Shown in pieces: positions 25,987 through 34,652 of a stretch of DNA of 64,000 nucleotides. The position numbers and the translations under genes were made by a program. Positions within the stretch are counted from its first letter, which is position 1. Each line of letters begins with the position of its first letter. This DNA comes from Mycobacterium parmense. GTDB lineage: Bacteria; Actinomycetota; Actinomycetes; Mycobacteriales; Mycobacteriaceae. The notes below the pieces were generated by a model, which had not been told where the DNA came from, did no database searches, and saw only the letters and a list, made by a program, of their open reading frames with translations. The DNA is taken from NCBI RefSeq assembly GCF_010730575.1, contig NZ_AP022614.1, forward strand, positions 4,836,001-4,900,000. The letters run 5' to 3'.

Positions 25987-26826
25987 ATGACCAGACTAGA
26001 GCTAACAGGTAGTGGGACAGCAGATTTCAATGAGGGCGATGTCTATTTCATCGGTAACGCCACCACATTAATCCGCTTTGGCGGCCTGACGATCCTGACC
26101 GATCCCGCCTTCCTGCACAAAGGCGAGCACGTCGATCTGGGTCACGGCATCTGGGCCCGGCGCGAGGTTGAGCCGGCGTGCCAGGTCGCTGACCTGCCAC
26201 CGATCGATCTGATCGTGTTGTCGCACTACCACGGCGATCATTTCGATGACGTCGCCGCCCAAGAGCTCGACAAGGAACTGCCCGTGGTATCCACGGCTGA
26301 CGCGGTGGACAAGCTCAGCGCGCTCGGCTTCGCGCAGGGCTATCCCCTCGACACCTGGGAATCCCTGGTGGTGAGCAAAGGCGACGCGACGCTGACTATT
26401 ACGGCCATGCCGGCCAAGCATGCCGCCGAAGAGTCGGTCAATGACCTGCTCATGCCTGTCAACGGACACCTGCTCGACTTCAGCCGCAACGACGATCACC
26501 TCTATCGCCTCTACATCACTGGCGACACCATGCTCGTCGACAGCCTCGAAGACATCCCGCGCCGCTACCCCGACATCGACCTCGGTCTAATCCACACCGG
26601 TGGCACTACCTTCCTGGTCACCGTTGTCACGATGACCGGCGAGCAGGCAGTGAAGGCCGTCGAGATCACCAAACCGTGCACCGCCATCCCGATCCACTAC
26701 AACGACTTCTCGGTATTCCTATCCGGACTCGACGACTTCAAGAAGGCAGCCCAGACCTCGACTGCAGGTGCGAAGTTCGTCTACCTCGCTCACGGCGAGA
26801 CCTACACCTTCAAACCTCGGGTATGA
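25987..26826 (+). CDS. metallo-beta-lactamase-fold hydrolase (UlaG-like)
   Basis: 279 aa, ATG preceded by GAGAGGACAGG. The zinc site HxHxDH is intact: H80, H82, D84 and H85 in SHYHGDHFDD. It is followed by MPAKHA, ITGDT and a C-terminal IPIHYNDF. The closest family type is the UlaG/YtnP-like L-ascorbate-6-phosphate-lactonase-related hydrolases, cytoplasmic metal enzymes that open lactones or cleave phosphoesters. The substrate is not predictable. It starts a rightward run of genes and has an unusual 9-bp repeat array upstream. Confidence 0.87.
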   Translation: MTRLELTGSGTADFNEGDVYFIGNATTLIRFGGLTILTDPAFLHKGEHVDLGHGIWARREVEPACQVADLPPIDLIVLSHYHGDHFDDVAAQELDKELPVVSTADAVDKLSALGFAQGYPLDTWESLVVSKGDATLTITAMPAKHAAEESVNDLLMPVNGHLLDFSRNDDHLYRLYITGDTMLVDSLEDIPRRYPDIDLGLIHTGGTTFLVTVVTMTGEQAVKAVEITKPCTAIPIHYNDFSVFLSGLDDFKKAAQTSTAGAKFVYLAHGETYTFKPRV

Positions 26827-27108
26827 CGCTTGAAAATGGACGCGCCCCCGAGACAAACTGGGGCGGAAACGAAGTGAGACGCATACATCGCTGGAGCGCG
26901 GGGCGCCGCGAGTGGGCCGCCGCTGATGTGCGCGTCGGCGAAAAGGGAGCGGACTTCGACCAGGGGCGGCCTGGAGTCCCCACGCGGTGGTGGACGGGCG
27001 GCTTGGCACCGGCCGGAATCCGGCGTCCTCTAAGCAGGCGGCCCAGTGCGCGCTTGCCGTCCTCATGGCGACACAGTCCCCGCAGTCGTGACGAGGAAGG
27101 AGCCACGG

Positions 27109-27720
27109 ATGCATGTTCGGCACACGCTGATAACCGCCGATCCAGAACGGATCGACGACGCCATCGCATACCTCGCTTCTGATGGCCGATTGCGCCTTGA
27201 GGCGGAACCTGGCGAGAAAGGATTGTCGCTACAGGTATCTTTCGACCTGACCATCGCGGTCCTCGAGTCGTTCTGGGTCTCACACGATGCCATGCGAGAA
27301 AGCGAACGCGTAGAGGCCGGTGTCCGCGACGACGCGATCCGTCTTGCGCTCGGCACCGCCTCCGTCGAACGCTTCAGGAGGGCGAGCGTGACTCGGGTGG
27401 GGCGAGAAGAGGGCGGAGCGGGCGTGCGCCACACCGTCTATCAGACGAATCCGGCCGCACTCGACGAGGCGATAGCGGGATATGAAGACACAGCGGTGCC
27501 TTGGCTGACGGAGGCCGACGGGTTCGTCAGTGCAGCCCTTTTGGTCGATCACCGCTCTGGCCGACAACTCAGCCAAACCATTTGGCGCGACATCGACGCC
27601 CTGGTAAAGAGCCGCAGTCCTGCCGCAGCGCTCCGAGTGGACGCCGTCGCGGCGACCAACTGCGCCGTAGTCGCACTCGACGAGTACGGGCTGGTGTTTC
27701 GGTCCATCCCGGCGGAGTGA
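27109..27720 (+). CDS. hypothetical protein with two related halves
   Basis: 203 aa from the ATG at 27109, with GGAAGGAG upstream. The two halves begin alike: VRHTLITADPERIDDAIAYL near the start and VRHTVYQTNPAALDEAIAGY about 105 residues later. Each is followed by a strand-rich stretch and an ESFWVSHDAM / QTIWRDIDAL-type segment. This suggests a fused duplication of a dimeric alpha/beta-barrel (ABM-like) domain, but I cannot assign it to a named family. No catalytic motif is evident. A true ABM-fold protein lies 1.2 kb downstream. Confidence 0.65.
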   Translation: MHVRHTLITADPERIDDAIAYLASDGRLRLEAEPGEKGLSLQVSFDLTIAVLESFWVSHDAMRESERVEAGVRDDAIRLALGTASVERFRRASVTRVGREEGGAGVRHTVYQTNPAALDEAIAGYEDTAVPWLTEADGFVSAALLVDHRSGRQLSQTIWRDIDALVKSRSPAAALRVDAVAATNCAVVALDEYGLVFRSIPAE

Positions 27721-27941
27721 TCGAAATTGAAAACGCGACAAAGCATTACGTCCCGCGAACACATTGCTGGATTTACTCGGATCCGAGAAACACACCATCG
27801 CACTTGCGGCGAGAGGCAGCGCGTCGTAGTTGCAGCGACCGGGTGATGACCGTCGCAGTGACTCCTCATGACAAAGTCGGGGGCCAAGAATCGACCTGCC
27901 GGGTCATCTACTGCCGACGAACGAGTGAATACCGTCGAGTC

Positions 27942-28181
27942 ATGGCTGAAGACACGGAAAATCAACACACCAGCGACACCCAAACCACCACCGAAAACGA
28001 CTCCGCAGTCCCACTGGCACCCGGAGGCAACCCGGACAACCGCGAAACCGTTCAGAACATGGACGCACCCGAACTCCGCAATGCAGTGATAGAGCTGCTG
28101 ACGATCATCGACGATTCCGATGAAATGGATGTGGTCGTCACTATCTCAGACGACGGCACTGTAGTCGTCGAGGCCGCCTAG
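27942..28181 (+). CDS. small acidic hypothetical protein
   Basis: 79 aa. A Thr/Asn/Asp-rich disordered N-terminus (MAEDTENQHTSDTQTTTEND) leads to a short folded-looking C-terminus, ELRNAVIELLTIIDDSDEMD with VVVTISDDGTVVVEAA. Net charge is strongly negative. It lies 22 bp before the PfpI gene on the same strand, so the two may be co-transcribed. No ribosome-binding site of note and no family recognised. Confidence 0.5.
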   Translation: MAEDTENQHTSDTQTTTENDSAVPLAPGGNPDNRETVQNMDAPELRNAVIELLTIIDDSDEMDVVVTISDDGTVVVEAA

Positions 28182-28203
28182 TCCGACGAGCATCGAGAAT
28201 CCG

Positions 28204-28761
28204 ATGACGCAGGAACTTAGGGGTCACCGCGTCGGCATATTGGCCGCCGACGGTGTCGAGCGAGTCGAACTGGAACAGCCCCGCGGGGCGTTACACGGTG
28301 CGGGAGCCACGACCGAGGTCATCTCGCTGCATCCGGGCGAGATTCAGGCCCGGCAGTTCGACATGGAGCCGGCCGGAAGCTTTCCGGTCGACCGCTTGGT
28401 CGCCGACGTGTCCGCCGATGACTACGACGCGCTGCTGATGCCGGGCGGAACCGTCAACCCTGACAAACTGCGTATGAACGCCGACGCGGTTGGCTTCGTC
28501 AAGGCATTCGCGGACACGGGCAAACCGATCGCCGTGATCTGCCACGGCCCGTGGACTCTCGCCGAAGCGGACGTCATTAGGGGAGTGAGGATGACGTCAT
28601 GGCCTAGCATCCGAACGGATCTCCGGCGGGCCGGGGCGGACGTCGTTGATGAGGAGGTCGTGATCGATCGTCAGTTCATCTCCAGTAGGTCACCCAACGA
28701 CCTACCAGCTTTCTGCGGCGCGCTAGTAGCCCAGTTCGCGAAGGCGAAACAGCCCGTCTGA
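28204..28761 (+). CDS. DJ-1/PfpI-family protein (copy 3)
   Basis: 185 aa. It has HRVGILAADGVERVELEQPR, the LLMPGGTVNPDKLR loop, the nucleophile elbow IAVICHGPWTLAEA with Cys and adjacent His intact, and ISSRSPNDLPAFCGALV at the end. This matches the PfpI/YhbO deglycase-like group and is very close to copy 2 at 23741-24301, but on the opposite strand. The catalytic Glu in the N-terminal ELEQP region is plausible. It would act in the cytoplasm on damaged proteins or reactive carbonyls. Confidence 0.9.
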   Translation: MTQELRGHRVGILAADGVERVELEQPRGALHGAGATTEVISLHPGEIQARQFDMEPAGSFPVDRLVADVSADDYDALLMPGGTVNPDKLRMNADAVGFVKAFADTGKPIAVICHGPWTLAEADVIRGVRMTSWPSIRTDLRRAGADVVDEEVVIDRQFISSRSPNDLPAFCGALVAQFAKAKQPV

Positions 28762-28948
28762 CGTTTAGGCCCCACGGCTTACGTCGTCGACCTTCGGCGT
28801 CCAACTCCGCGGAGAATGTTTGAACTGCCGGGACGAGGCCGGGACTGCGAACGTTGGGCACAGTGGTAACTGAGAAGTGTTGGGACCATTCCGCCGCTGC
28901 GGCAGCGTTCTCCGCTTTTCGGTAAACGACAACGGAAAGGAGGCAACC

Positions 28949-29245
28949 ATGGCGACAAAGGCGTTGCTGGTGCGGCTCGAGGCCAAGCCCGGCAAGGAGG
29001 CCGCAGTCGAGAAATTTCTTCTGTCGGCGCTGCCGCTTGTCGAGCAAGAACCGGGCACGAAACCATGGCTTGCGGTTCGGTTCAGTCCGTCGGTGTTCGG
29101 CATTATCGACGCTTTCCCCGACGAGGCGGCACGAGAGGCACATCTTGGCGGCCCGGTTGGAAAGGCCCTAGCGGACAAGGCCGACGAGCTGTTCGCCTCG
29201 CCACCCGCAATCAGCAAATTGGACGTTCTCGCCAACAAGCTCTGA
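28949..29245 (+). CDS. ABM-fold (antibiotic biosynthesis monooxygenase-like) protein
   Basis: 98 aa, ATG with AAAGGAGG at ideal distance. Sequence MATKALLVRLEAKPGKEAAV then EKFLLSALPLVEQEPGTKPW, with FSPSVFGIIDAFPDEAAREA, is a ferredoxin-like alpha/beta dimer domain of the ABM/quinol-monooxygenase type. Such proteins oxidise quinols or act in aldehyde/heme chemistry without a bound cofactor. The His/Trp/Asn residues used by true monooxygenases are only partly present, so the activity is open. Confidence 0.8.
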   Translation: MATKALLVRLEAKPGKEAAVEKFLLSALPLVEQEPGTKPWLAVRFSPSVFGIIDAFPDEAAREAHLGGPVGKALADKADELFASPPAISKLDVLANKL

Positions 29246-29416
29246 GGCCGTTGCTGACGCCGCGTATCGGGGCAACAGGATAGGCCGCGAAGCAGTCCGG
29301 ACGCGATCTTTCGGACAGCGTGGACGACGCCCGATTGCTTTGGGCAACGCAGAATTAAGGTGTGGCACGGATAGTCGACGGTGGGGCCGGCCATCTCTAG
29401 CAGATCGGACAACATC

Positions 29417-29938
29417 GTGAACTCATCGGTATCACGTGGACCGGCTGCGGCAGCGTTGTGCGCGCTGATTGCCGCCGCCGCAGTGAGCGGTTGCAGCGCC
29501 GGACAACAGTCGCAAACCGCCACGATCGAACCGGCGGTCAACGGCTCCATGGCTACTCTCAATAACATTGCGCTGCGCAACATCCGGATCCGTGCCGAGC
29601 AGTCCGGCTACGCCGTGCGGCCGGGCAACACCGTTGACCTGGCCCTGGTGGCCGCCAATCAATCACCGGACACCGCGGACGCCCTCGTCGCGGTTACCTC
29701 CGACGTCGGTGCGGTCACCGTGGCCGGAACCGCGACGATACCGGCCGATGGCATACTGATCGTCGACAGCCCGGGCCGGGTGGACGCCAGCGCGCTGGCA
29801 GAGGTTATACCCGCCAACACTGCCACCGCGACCGTGATACTGACCAAGCCGATCAGCAATGGGCTGACTTATGAGTTCGCCTTCCAATTCGCACACGTAG
29901 GCAAGATATCCGTCCAAGTGCCGGTCTCGGCTGATTAG
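29417..29938 (+). CDS. LpqE-like lipoprotein
   Basis: 173 aa from GTG 29417 (frame open to 29381). A hydrophobic N-terminus ends in the lipobox VSGC, predicting lipidation and attachment to the outer face of the membrane. The mature part resembles mycobacterial LpqE: SQTATIEPAVNGSMATLNNI, ANQSPDTADALVAVTSDVGA and TATVILTKPISNGLTYEFAF. LpqE proteins are copper-responsive in M. tuberculosis, but the molecular role is unknown. This assignment is from recall of the family and was not checked by alignment. The ribosome-binding site is weak. Confidence 0.75.
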   Translation: MNSSVSRGPAAAALCALIAAAAVSGCSAGQQSQTATIEPAVNGSMATLNNIALRNIRIRAEQSGYAVRPGNTVDLALVAANQSPDTADALVAVTSDVGAVTVAGTATIPADGILIVDSPGRVDASALAEVIPANTATATVILTKPISNGLTYEFAFQFAHVGKISVQVPVSAD

Positions 29939-30127
29939 CGCAATCGGTGTCACGGCCACAGAGACGCCCAGGTGGCGGCCTCGATCGAATCCTCCACCAT
30001 GTCCCCGGTGTCGGGTGCGGCGACCGGCGTCAGCATCCGTCCGAGCGCGATTGCGCCGTCCCCGTTGAGCAGGCTGGTGATCCGCTCGATGGATGTCGTC
30101 GTTTGTGGTATTGGGACGCTCGACGAT

Positions 30128-31693
30128 TCATGGCCGCCGCCATTCCCGGCCCATGCGCTGCAGCATCTCGAACGCCGAAGAGGGGCCCCACGCGCCGGGC
30201 TCATACGACTCGGGCCGACCGTGCGCGGCCCAGTACTCGAGGACCGGATCGAGGATCTGCCAGGACAATTCGACCTCCTCGTTGACCGGGAACAGCGATG
30301 CCTCACCGAGTAGCACGTCGAGGATCAGCCGTTCGTAAGCCTCGGGCGAGTCCTCGGTGAACGCGGAGCTGTAAGAGAAGTCCATGTTGACGTCGCGGAC
30401 CTCCATCGCGGTGCCGGGCACCTTGGAGCCGAACCGCAGCGTGATGCCCTCGTCTGGCTGGATCCGTATCACCAACGCGTTGTGGCGCAGCCCCTGGGTC
30501 ATGATCTGGTCGAACGGCAGATGCGGTGCGCATTTGAAGATCAGCGCAATCTCGGACACTCTGCGGGCCAGGCGTTTTCCGGTCCGCAGGAAGAACGGTA
30601 CGCCGGCCCAGCGGCGGGTGTCGATCTCCAGCGTGATCGCCGCGAACGTCTCGGTGGTGGACTCGTTGGAAAACCCTTCCTCCTCGAACAGGCCGCGGAC
30701 GTGTTCGCTGCCTTGCCAGCCGGCGCTGTACTGGCCGCGGGCCGTTGTCTCGTCGAACGGCTGGGCCAGCCGGACCGCCGAGAGGATCTTGACCTTCTCA
30801 TCTTTCAGTGCGCGCGCGCTGAATCTGATCGGCTCTTCCATCGTGGTGAGCGCCATCAGTTGCAACAGGTGGTTCTGGATCACGTCGCGGGCGGCGCCGA
30901 TGCCGTCGTAATAGCTGGCGCGTCCGGCGAGGCCGATGTCCTCTGCCATCGTGATCTGCACGTTGTCAACATAATTCGCATTCCAGATCGGTTCGTACAG
31001 CTCGTTGGCGAACCGCAGCGCCAGGATGTTCTGGACTGTTTCCTTACCGAGGTAGTGGTCGATGCGGAAAACCGACTCCTCGGGAAAGACTCGGTTGACG
31101 ATAGCGTTGAGTTCGCGAGCGCTCCGCAAGTCACGGCCAAACGGCTTCTCGATCACCACCCGGCTCCAGGAGCCCTCCCGAGGACACGCCAGCCCGGACT
31201 TTTGCAGTTGCTCGCACACCACGGGAAAACCCTCCGGTGGGATCGCCAGGTAGAACGCGTGATTGCCGTCGATGCCGCGCTCCGCATCGAGCTTCTCCAG
31301 GCATTCGGCCAGCCGGCCGAACGCCGCCTCGTCATCGAACGTGCCAGGCACGAACGCGAGGCCCTCGGCCAGCCGGTCCCACACCTCCTGCCGGAACGGC
31401 GTGCGCGAATACTGCTTGACGGCGTCGTAGGCGACCGTGGCGAAATCCTGGTCAGCCCAATCCCGTCGGGCGAAACCGACTAGTCCGAATGTCGGCGCTA
31501 GCAGCCCGCGATTGGCCAGGTCGTAGATCGCCGGCATCAGCTTCTTGCGGGCCAGATCCCCGGTGATCCCGAAGATCACCACCGTGCAGGGGCCGGCGAT
31601 ATGCGGCAGCCGCTTATCCCGCTTGTCTCGCAGCGGGTTCACCCAGGCGGCCGCAGCGGCCGTTGTGGAGTTGGTCGACGGGAGGGTGGTCAT
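30128..31693 (-). CDS. zwf: glucose-6-phosphate dehydrogenase
   Basis: 521 aa, full length for the family. NADP-binding GITGDLARKKL at 42-52, substrate/phosphate-binding EKPFG at 182-186, and the catalytic RIDHYLGKE at 210-218. It oxidises glucose-6-phosphate to 6-phosphogluconolactone and makes NADPH, feeding thioredoxin and other redox defences. Its ATG overlaps the stop of the 99-aa gene upstream (ATGA), and that gene lies 4 bp after gadB, so gadB, orf99 and zwf form one operon. The usual partners opcA, pgl and gnd are not adjacent. Confidence 0.95.
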   Translation of the reverse strand: MTTLPSTNSTTAAAAAWVNPLRDKRDKRLPHIAGPCTVVIFGITGDLARKKLMPAIYDLANRGLLAPTFGLVGFARRDWADQDFATVAYDAVKQYSRTPFRQEVWDRLAEGLAFVPGTFDDEAAFGRLAECLEKLDAERGIDGNHAFYLAIPPEGFPVVCEQLQKSGLACPREGSWSRVVIEKPFGRDLRSARELNAIVNRVFPEESVFRIDHYLGKETVQNILALRFANELYEPIWNANYVDNVQITMAEDIGLAGRASYYDGIGAARDVIQNHLLQLMALTTMEEPIRFSARALKDEKVKILSAVRLAQPFDETTARGQYSAGWQGSEHVRGLFEEEGFSNESTTETFAAITLEIDTRRWAGVPFFLRTGKRLARRVSEIALIFKCAPHLPFDQIMTQGLRHNALVIRIQPDEGITLRFGSKVPGTAMEVRDVNMDFSYSSAFTEDSPEAYERLILDVLLGEASLFPVNEEVELSWQILDPVLEYWAAHGRPESYEPGAWGPSSAFEMLQRMGREWRRP

Positions 31694-31989
31694 TTCGCCG
31701 CGGCGTCCAGCTGGGCTTGCGCTTCCTTCAGCAGATCGTTGCGCGACGCCCCGAACTTCTCGACGCCTTCTGTGTCGAGCACGAGGAACACACGGCGCAG
31801 ATCCAGTGGCACCGCCGAGAGCTCCTCAAATCGCTGACCGCCGAGGTGCACCTCCCGGAGGGCGGCATACGCCAACCGCGCGTCGTCGATGCAGGCCTGG
31901 TCGCGCAGCGCGAGCGCCTCGTCGGTGCCGACGTTCTCCAGCCGCGGCAACGACGCTGGTGGGATCGGCGGCTTCCGCGGACTCGGCAT
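31690..31989 (-). CDS. hypothetical protein between gadB and zwf
   Basis: 99 aa from the ATG at 31987-31989. It is a soluble helical protein: VGTDEALALRDQACIDDARL and VPLDLRRVFLVLDTEGVEKF, ending DLLKEAQAQLDAAAK, with a Pro-rich N-terminus (MPSPRKPPIPPASLP). It starts 4 bp after the gadB stop and overlaps the zwf ATG by 4 bp, a strong sign of a coupled operon. The family is not recognised; it may be a small partner of one of the two enzymes. Confidence 0.7.
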   Translation of the reverse strand: MPSPRKPPIPPASLPRLENVGTDEALALRDQACIDDARLAYAALREVHLGGQRFEELSAVPLDLRRVFLVLDTEGVEKFGASRNDLLKEAQAQLDAAAK

Positions 31990-31993
31990 GGAC

Positions 31994-33376
31994 TCAGTAC
32001 GTAGCGGGAGTAGATTGTGCGCGCACGCCCTGCTCATGCAGGCTGGTGCACACGGCTGCCAGGCGATCGCGAAACTGCGCAGCCAGGTCGGCGTTGAAGC
32101 CTTCGCGAACCACGATGCGCAACACCGCAACGTCTTCGGCGTTAGCCGGCATAGTATAGGCCGGCACTTGCCAGCCGAAGGCTCGTAACTCGTGGGAGAC
32201 CTCTGATGCCGTGAAGCCGGCGTCTTCCACCACTTCGAATGTCAGCACAGGCACTGCCGAGCCGTCGCTGACCAGATGGAGCCCGTGGATGGCCTCGATC
32301 TGCTTGCCAAGCCACACTGCGGTATCGCGGAGCGTCGACATGATGCTGGTGTATCCGCGGCGACCGAGGCGCAAAAAGTTGTAGTACTGCCCGACTACTT
32401 CGTTGCCGGGGCGGGAGAAGTTCAGCGTGAAGGTCGGCATCTCGCCGCCCAGGTAGTTGACCCGGAACACGAGATCCTCTGGCAGATATTCGTGGCCGCG
32501 CCACAGTACAAACCCGATGCCCGGGTAGGTGAGTCCGTACTTGTGGCCGCTCACGTTGATTGAGACCACCCGGTCGAGCCGGAAATCCCACTGCAGGTGC
32601 GGGTGCAGAAAGGGTGCGACGAATCCGCCGATCGCCGCATCCACGTGCACCGGGACGTCGGGTCCGCCCGCGGCAGCGAGATCGTCGAGCGCGTTGACGA
32701 TGTCAGCGATCGGGTCCAACTCGCCGGTGAAGGTCGTGCCGAGAACCGCGACCGCTCCGATGGTGTTCTCGTCGGCGGCCTGCCGCACCTGTTCGGGGGT
32801 AACGACGTAGCGGCCCTTCTCGATCGGCAGGTAGCGCGCCTCGACGTCGAAGTAGCGGCAGAACTTCTCCCACACGACCTGAACGTTGTTGCCTAGTACC
32901 AGGTTCGGCCGGGACACATCCTGGTTCGCGGCGTTGCGCGCAGTGCGCCAGCGCCACTTCAGTGCAAGTCCCCCGAGCATCACCGCCTCAGAGGACCCGA
33001 CGGTTGACACCCCGGTCGCGCTGGCCGGGTCGCCAGACGACAGCCCGGGGGCGTGGAACAGGTCGGCGACGATGTTCACGCAGCGTTGCTCGATCGCGGC
33101 GGTCGCCGGGTACTCGTCCTTGTCGATCAGGTTCTTGTCGAACGTTTCGGCCATGAGCTGCTCGGCCTCGGGTTCCATCCAGGTGGTGACGAAGGTCGCC
33201 AGGTTCAGCCGCGAACTTCCATCCAGCATCAGCTCGTCATGGATCAATCGGTACGCGACCCGTGGATCTTGCGTAGCTGCCGGAAGTTGTAGCGCCGGAA
33301 TATGATTTATTTCAAAGCGTCCGGTGTAAGCGGGCATGATGGCCCCACCGTGGTAATGACGAGTGAGTTGAGTCAT
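31994..33376 (-). CDS. gadB: glutamate decarboxylase
   Basis: 460 aa from the ATG at 33374-33376 (CAGGAGG upstream). It is a PLP-dependent group-II decarboxylase of the bacterial/plant GadB type. The PLP lysine lies in INVSGHKYGLTYPG, with VHVDAAIGGFVAP carrying the ring-stacking Asp, and EPEAEQLMAETFDKNLIDKD in the N-terminal domain. It converts glutamate to GABA and CO2, consuming a cytoplasmic proton, which supports acid resistance. No gadC antiporter is adjacent, but HdeD, another acid-resistance protein family, is encoded divergently about 0.5 kb away. Operon with orf99 and zwf. Confidence 0.93.
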   Translation of the reverse strand: MTQLTRHYHGGAIMPAYTGRFEINHIPALQLPAATQDPRVAYRLIHDELMLDGSSRLNLATFVTTWMEPEAEQLMAETFDKNLIDKDEYPATAAIEQRCVNIVADLFHAPGLSSGDPASATGVSTVGSSEAVMLGGLALKWRWRTARNAANQDVSRPNLVLGNNVQVVWEKFCRYFDVEARYLPIEKGRYVVTPEQVRQAADENTIGAVAVLGTTFTGELDPIADIVNALDDLAAAGGPDVPVHVDAAIGGFVAPFLHPHLQWDFRLDRVVSINVSGHKYGLTYPGIGFVLWRGHEYLPEDLVFRVNYLGGEMPTFTLNFSRPGNEVVGQYYNFLRLGRRGYTSIMSTLRDTAVWLGKQIEAIHGLHLVSDGSAVPVLTFEVVEDAGFTASEVSHELRAFGWQVPAYTMPANAEDVAVLRIVVREGFNADLAAQFRDRLAAVCTSLHEQGVRAQSTPATY

Positions 33377-33894
33377 CGCTGCCTCCTGCATGGCCTGCGG
33401 CATAGTTTGCGGTGAGGGGTTGCGGCGCCGCCACTCTGATCGTCGCCTTCGAACCCCGCGCTTATGGAGTTAATCCCAGCTGATGTCTGGCGAGGCCCGC
33501 ATCAACCCTCGAGGACCGAGTCACCTTGGTGTTTATGCCTCACCGGGTCCAAGCACATTCCCGACACGTCGGAGGGTAAGAACCGCTTCGGGGTCGTCAT
33601 CGTGTAATCCGATGACTCGACTGGTCTTTCGTAGCCCCTACCCGAGTGGACCTGGCCCGGGTTGACCTCTGTAGTACTCCCAGCACGACTCACGCGTGAA
33701 ATGTTCGACCTCGTGGGTTGACGCGACACCGCTGGCGATTGTCAGACTGTGTAGTGGGCGACGAAGCCGACACCATCACGCCTAAATTGAAGCGGGGTCA
33801 CCGAAAGCAGGGTGACCGATTGGCCGCGTGCGGCATGTGTTGGCGGCGCCGCGCTGCCAGCAATCCCTTAACAGACGACGGGCGAGGTGCAGAA
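33377..33894. other. divergent spacer between gadB and hdeD
   Basis: About 520 bp shared by two divergent acid-resistance-type genes, so probably a joint control region. No gene, dyad or known operator stood out. The stretch 33480-33720 has short noise frames only. Confidence 0.45.
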
Positions 33895-34515
33895 GTGGTT
33901 AACGTGGATCAAGCGGAAAAGCCCGAGATCGACGCGACAAAATTATTGCCGCACGCATGGAAAGCGGCGCTGGCGTCAGGGGTGATAGCCGTCATGCTCG
34001 GCGTGCTGATTTTGGCGTGGCCTGGCATCTCAATAATGGTCGCCTCGGTGCTATTCGGGGTGTATCTGCTCGCGGTCGGCTGTGCCCAGGTGTTCGCCGC
34101 CTTGACGTTGCCGGTATCTGCCGGAGGTCGGATCCTTCTTTTCATCGGCGCCGGCGCGGCGTTGATCGTTGCGGTACTGACCTTTAGACACTTCGGCCAG
34201 GCGTATGCGGTGCTGTTGTTGGCCATTTGGATCGCCATCGGTTTCATCTTCCATGGCGTCGCGAGGACAGTCGCCGCTATCAGCCATCCTGAGCTGCCGG
34301 CACGCGGGTGGCAGGCCTTCTTCGGCGTGCTCAGTTTGCTTGCCGGGGTAATCGTGCTTGCGGCACCGTTCCCGTCGATCGTCACGTTGGCCCTCGCAGT
34401 CGGGGTCTGCCTGATTGTCATCGGGGGGTTCGAGATCATATCGGCGGTGCGCATGCGCGCGGACGTGAAACGGGTCCACGTCCGCGTGCGGCCGGCGAAC
34501 GGCAGTGCGGCGTAG
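33895..34515 (+). CDS. HdeD-family acid-resistance membrane protein
   Basis: 206 aa from GTG 33895, preceded by GAGG. Six hydrophobic helices are visible, arranged as three hairpins. They begin ALASGVIAVMLGVLILAWPG and end ALAVGVCLIVIGGFEIISAV, matching the HdeD/DUF308 repeat plan. The C-terminal tail is basic (VKRVHVRVRPANGSAA). HdeD is part of the E. coli acid-fitness island and of stress-tolerance islands elsewhere; its mechanism is unknown. It is divergent from gadB and 137 bp upstream of the DUF1931 gene on the same strand. Confidence 0.85.
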   Translation: MVNVDQAEKPEIDATKLLPHAWKAALASGVIAVMLGVLILAWPGISIMVASVLFGVYLLAVGCAQVFAALTLPVSAGGRILLFIGAGAALIVAVLTFRHFGQAYAVLLLAIWIAIGFIFHGVARTVAAISHPELPARGWQAFFGVLSLLAGVIVLAAPFPSIVTLALAVGVCLIVIGGFEIISAVRMRADVKRVHVRVRPANGSAA

Positions 34516-34652
34516 GCCATGAGTCGACGGCTTGTCAAAGGGTTTCGCGCCTGCCGCGACGTCGATTCGCTCGTACTGTCAGGTTCAGGCGCGACCTGGT
34601 GAGCTGGGTCAAACAGTCCGGGCGGTTGCGACATCACCGAGGAGGTAATGGA

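Noticed and set aside
28878..28893. TTGGGACCATTCC upstream of the ABM-fold gene as a possible DosR box.
   Set aside because: Too many mismatches to the DosR consensus, and no similar site at the other stress genes.
29950..30090. Leftward frame ending LNGDGAIALGRMLTPVAAPD... just downstream of zwf, looking like the C-terminus of a protein.
   Set aside because: It has no start codon near the protein-like part and matches no family I know; zwf itself is complete. Possibly a decayed gene, but not enough to call.
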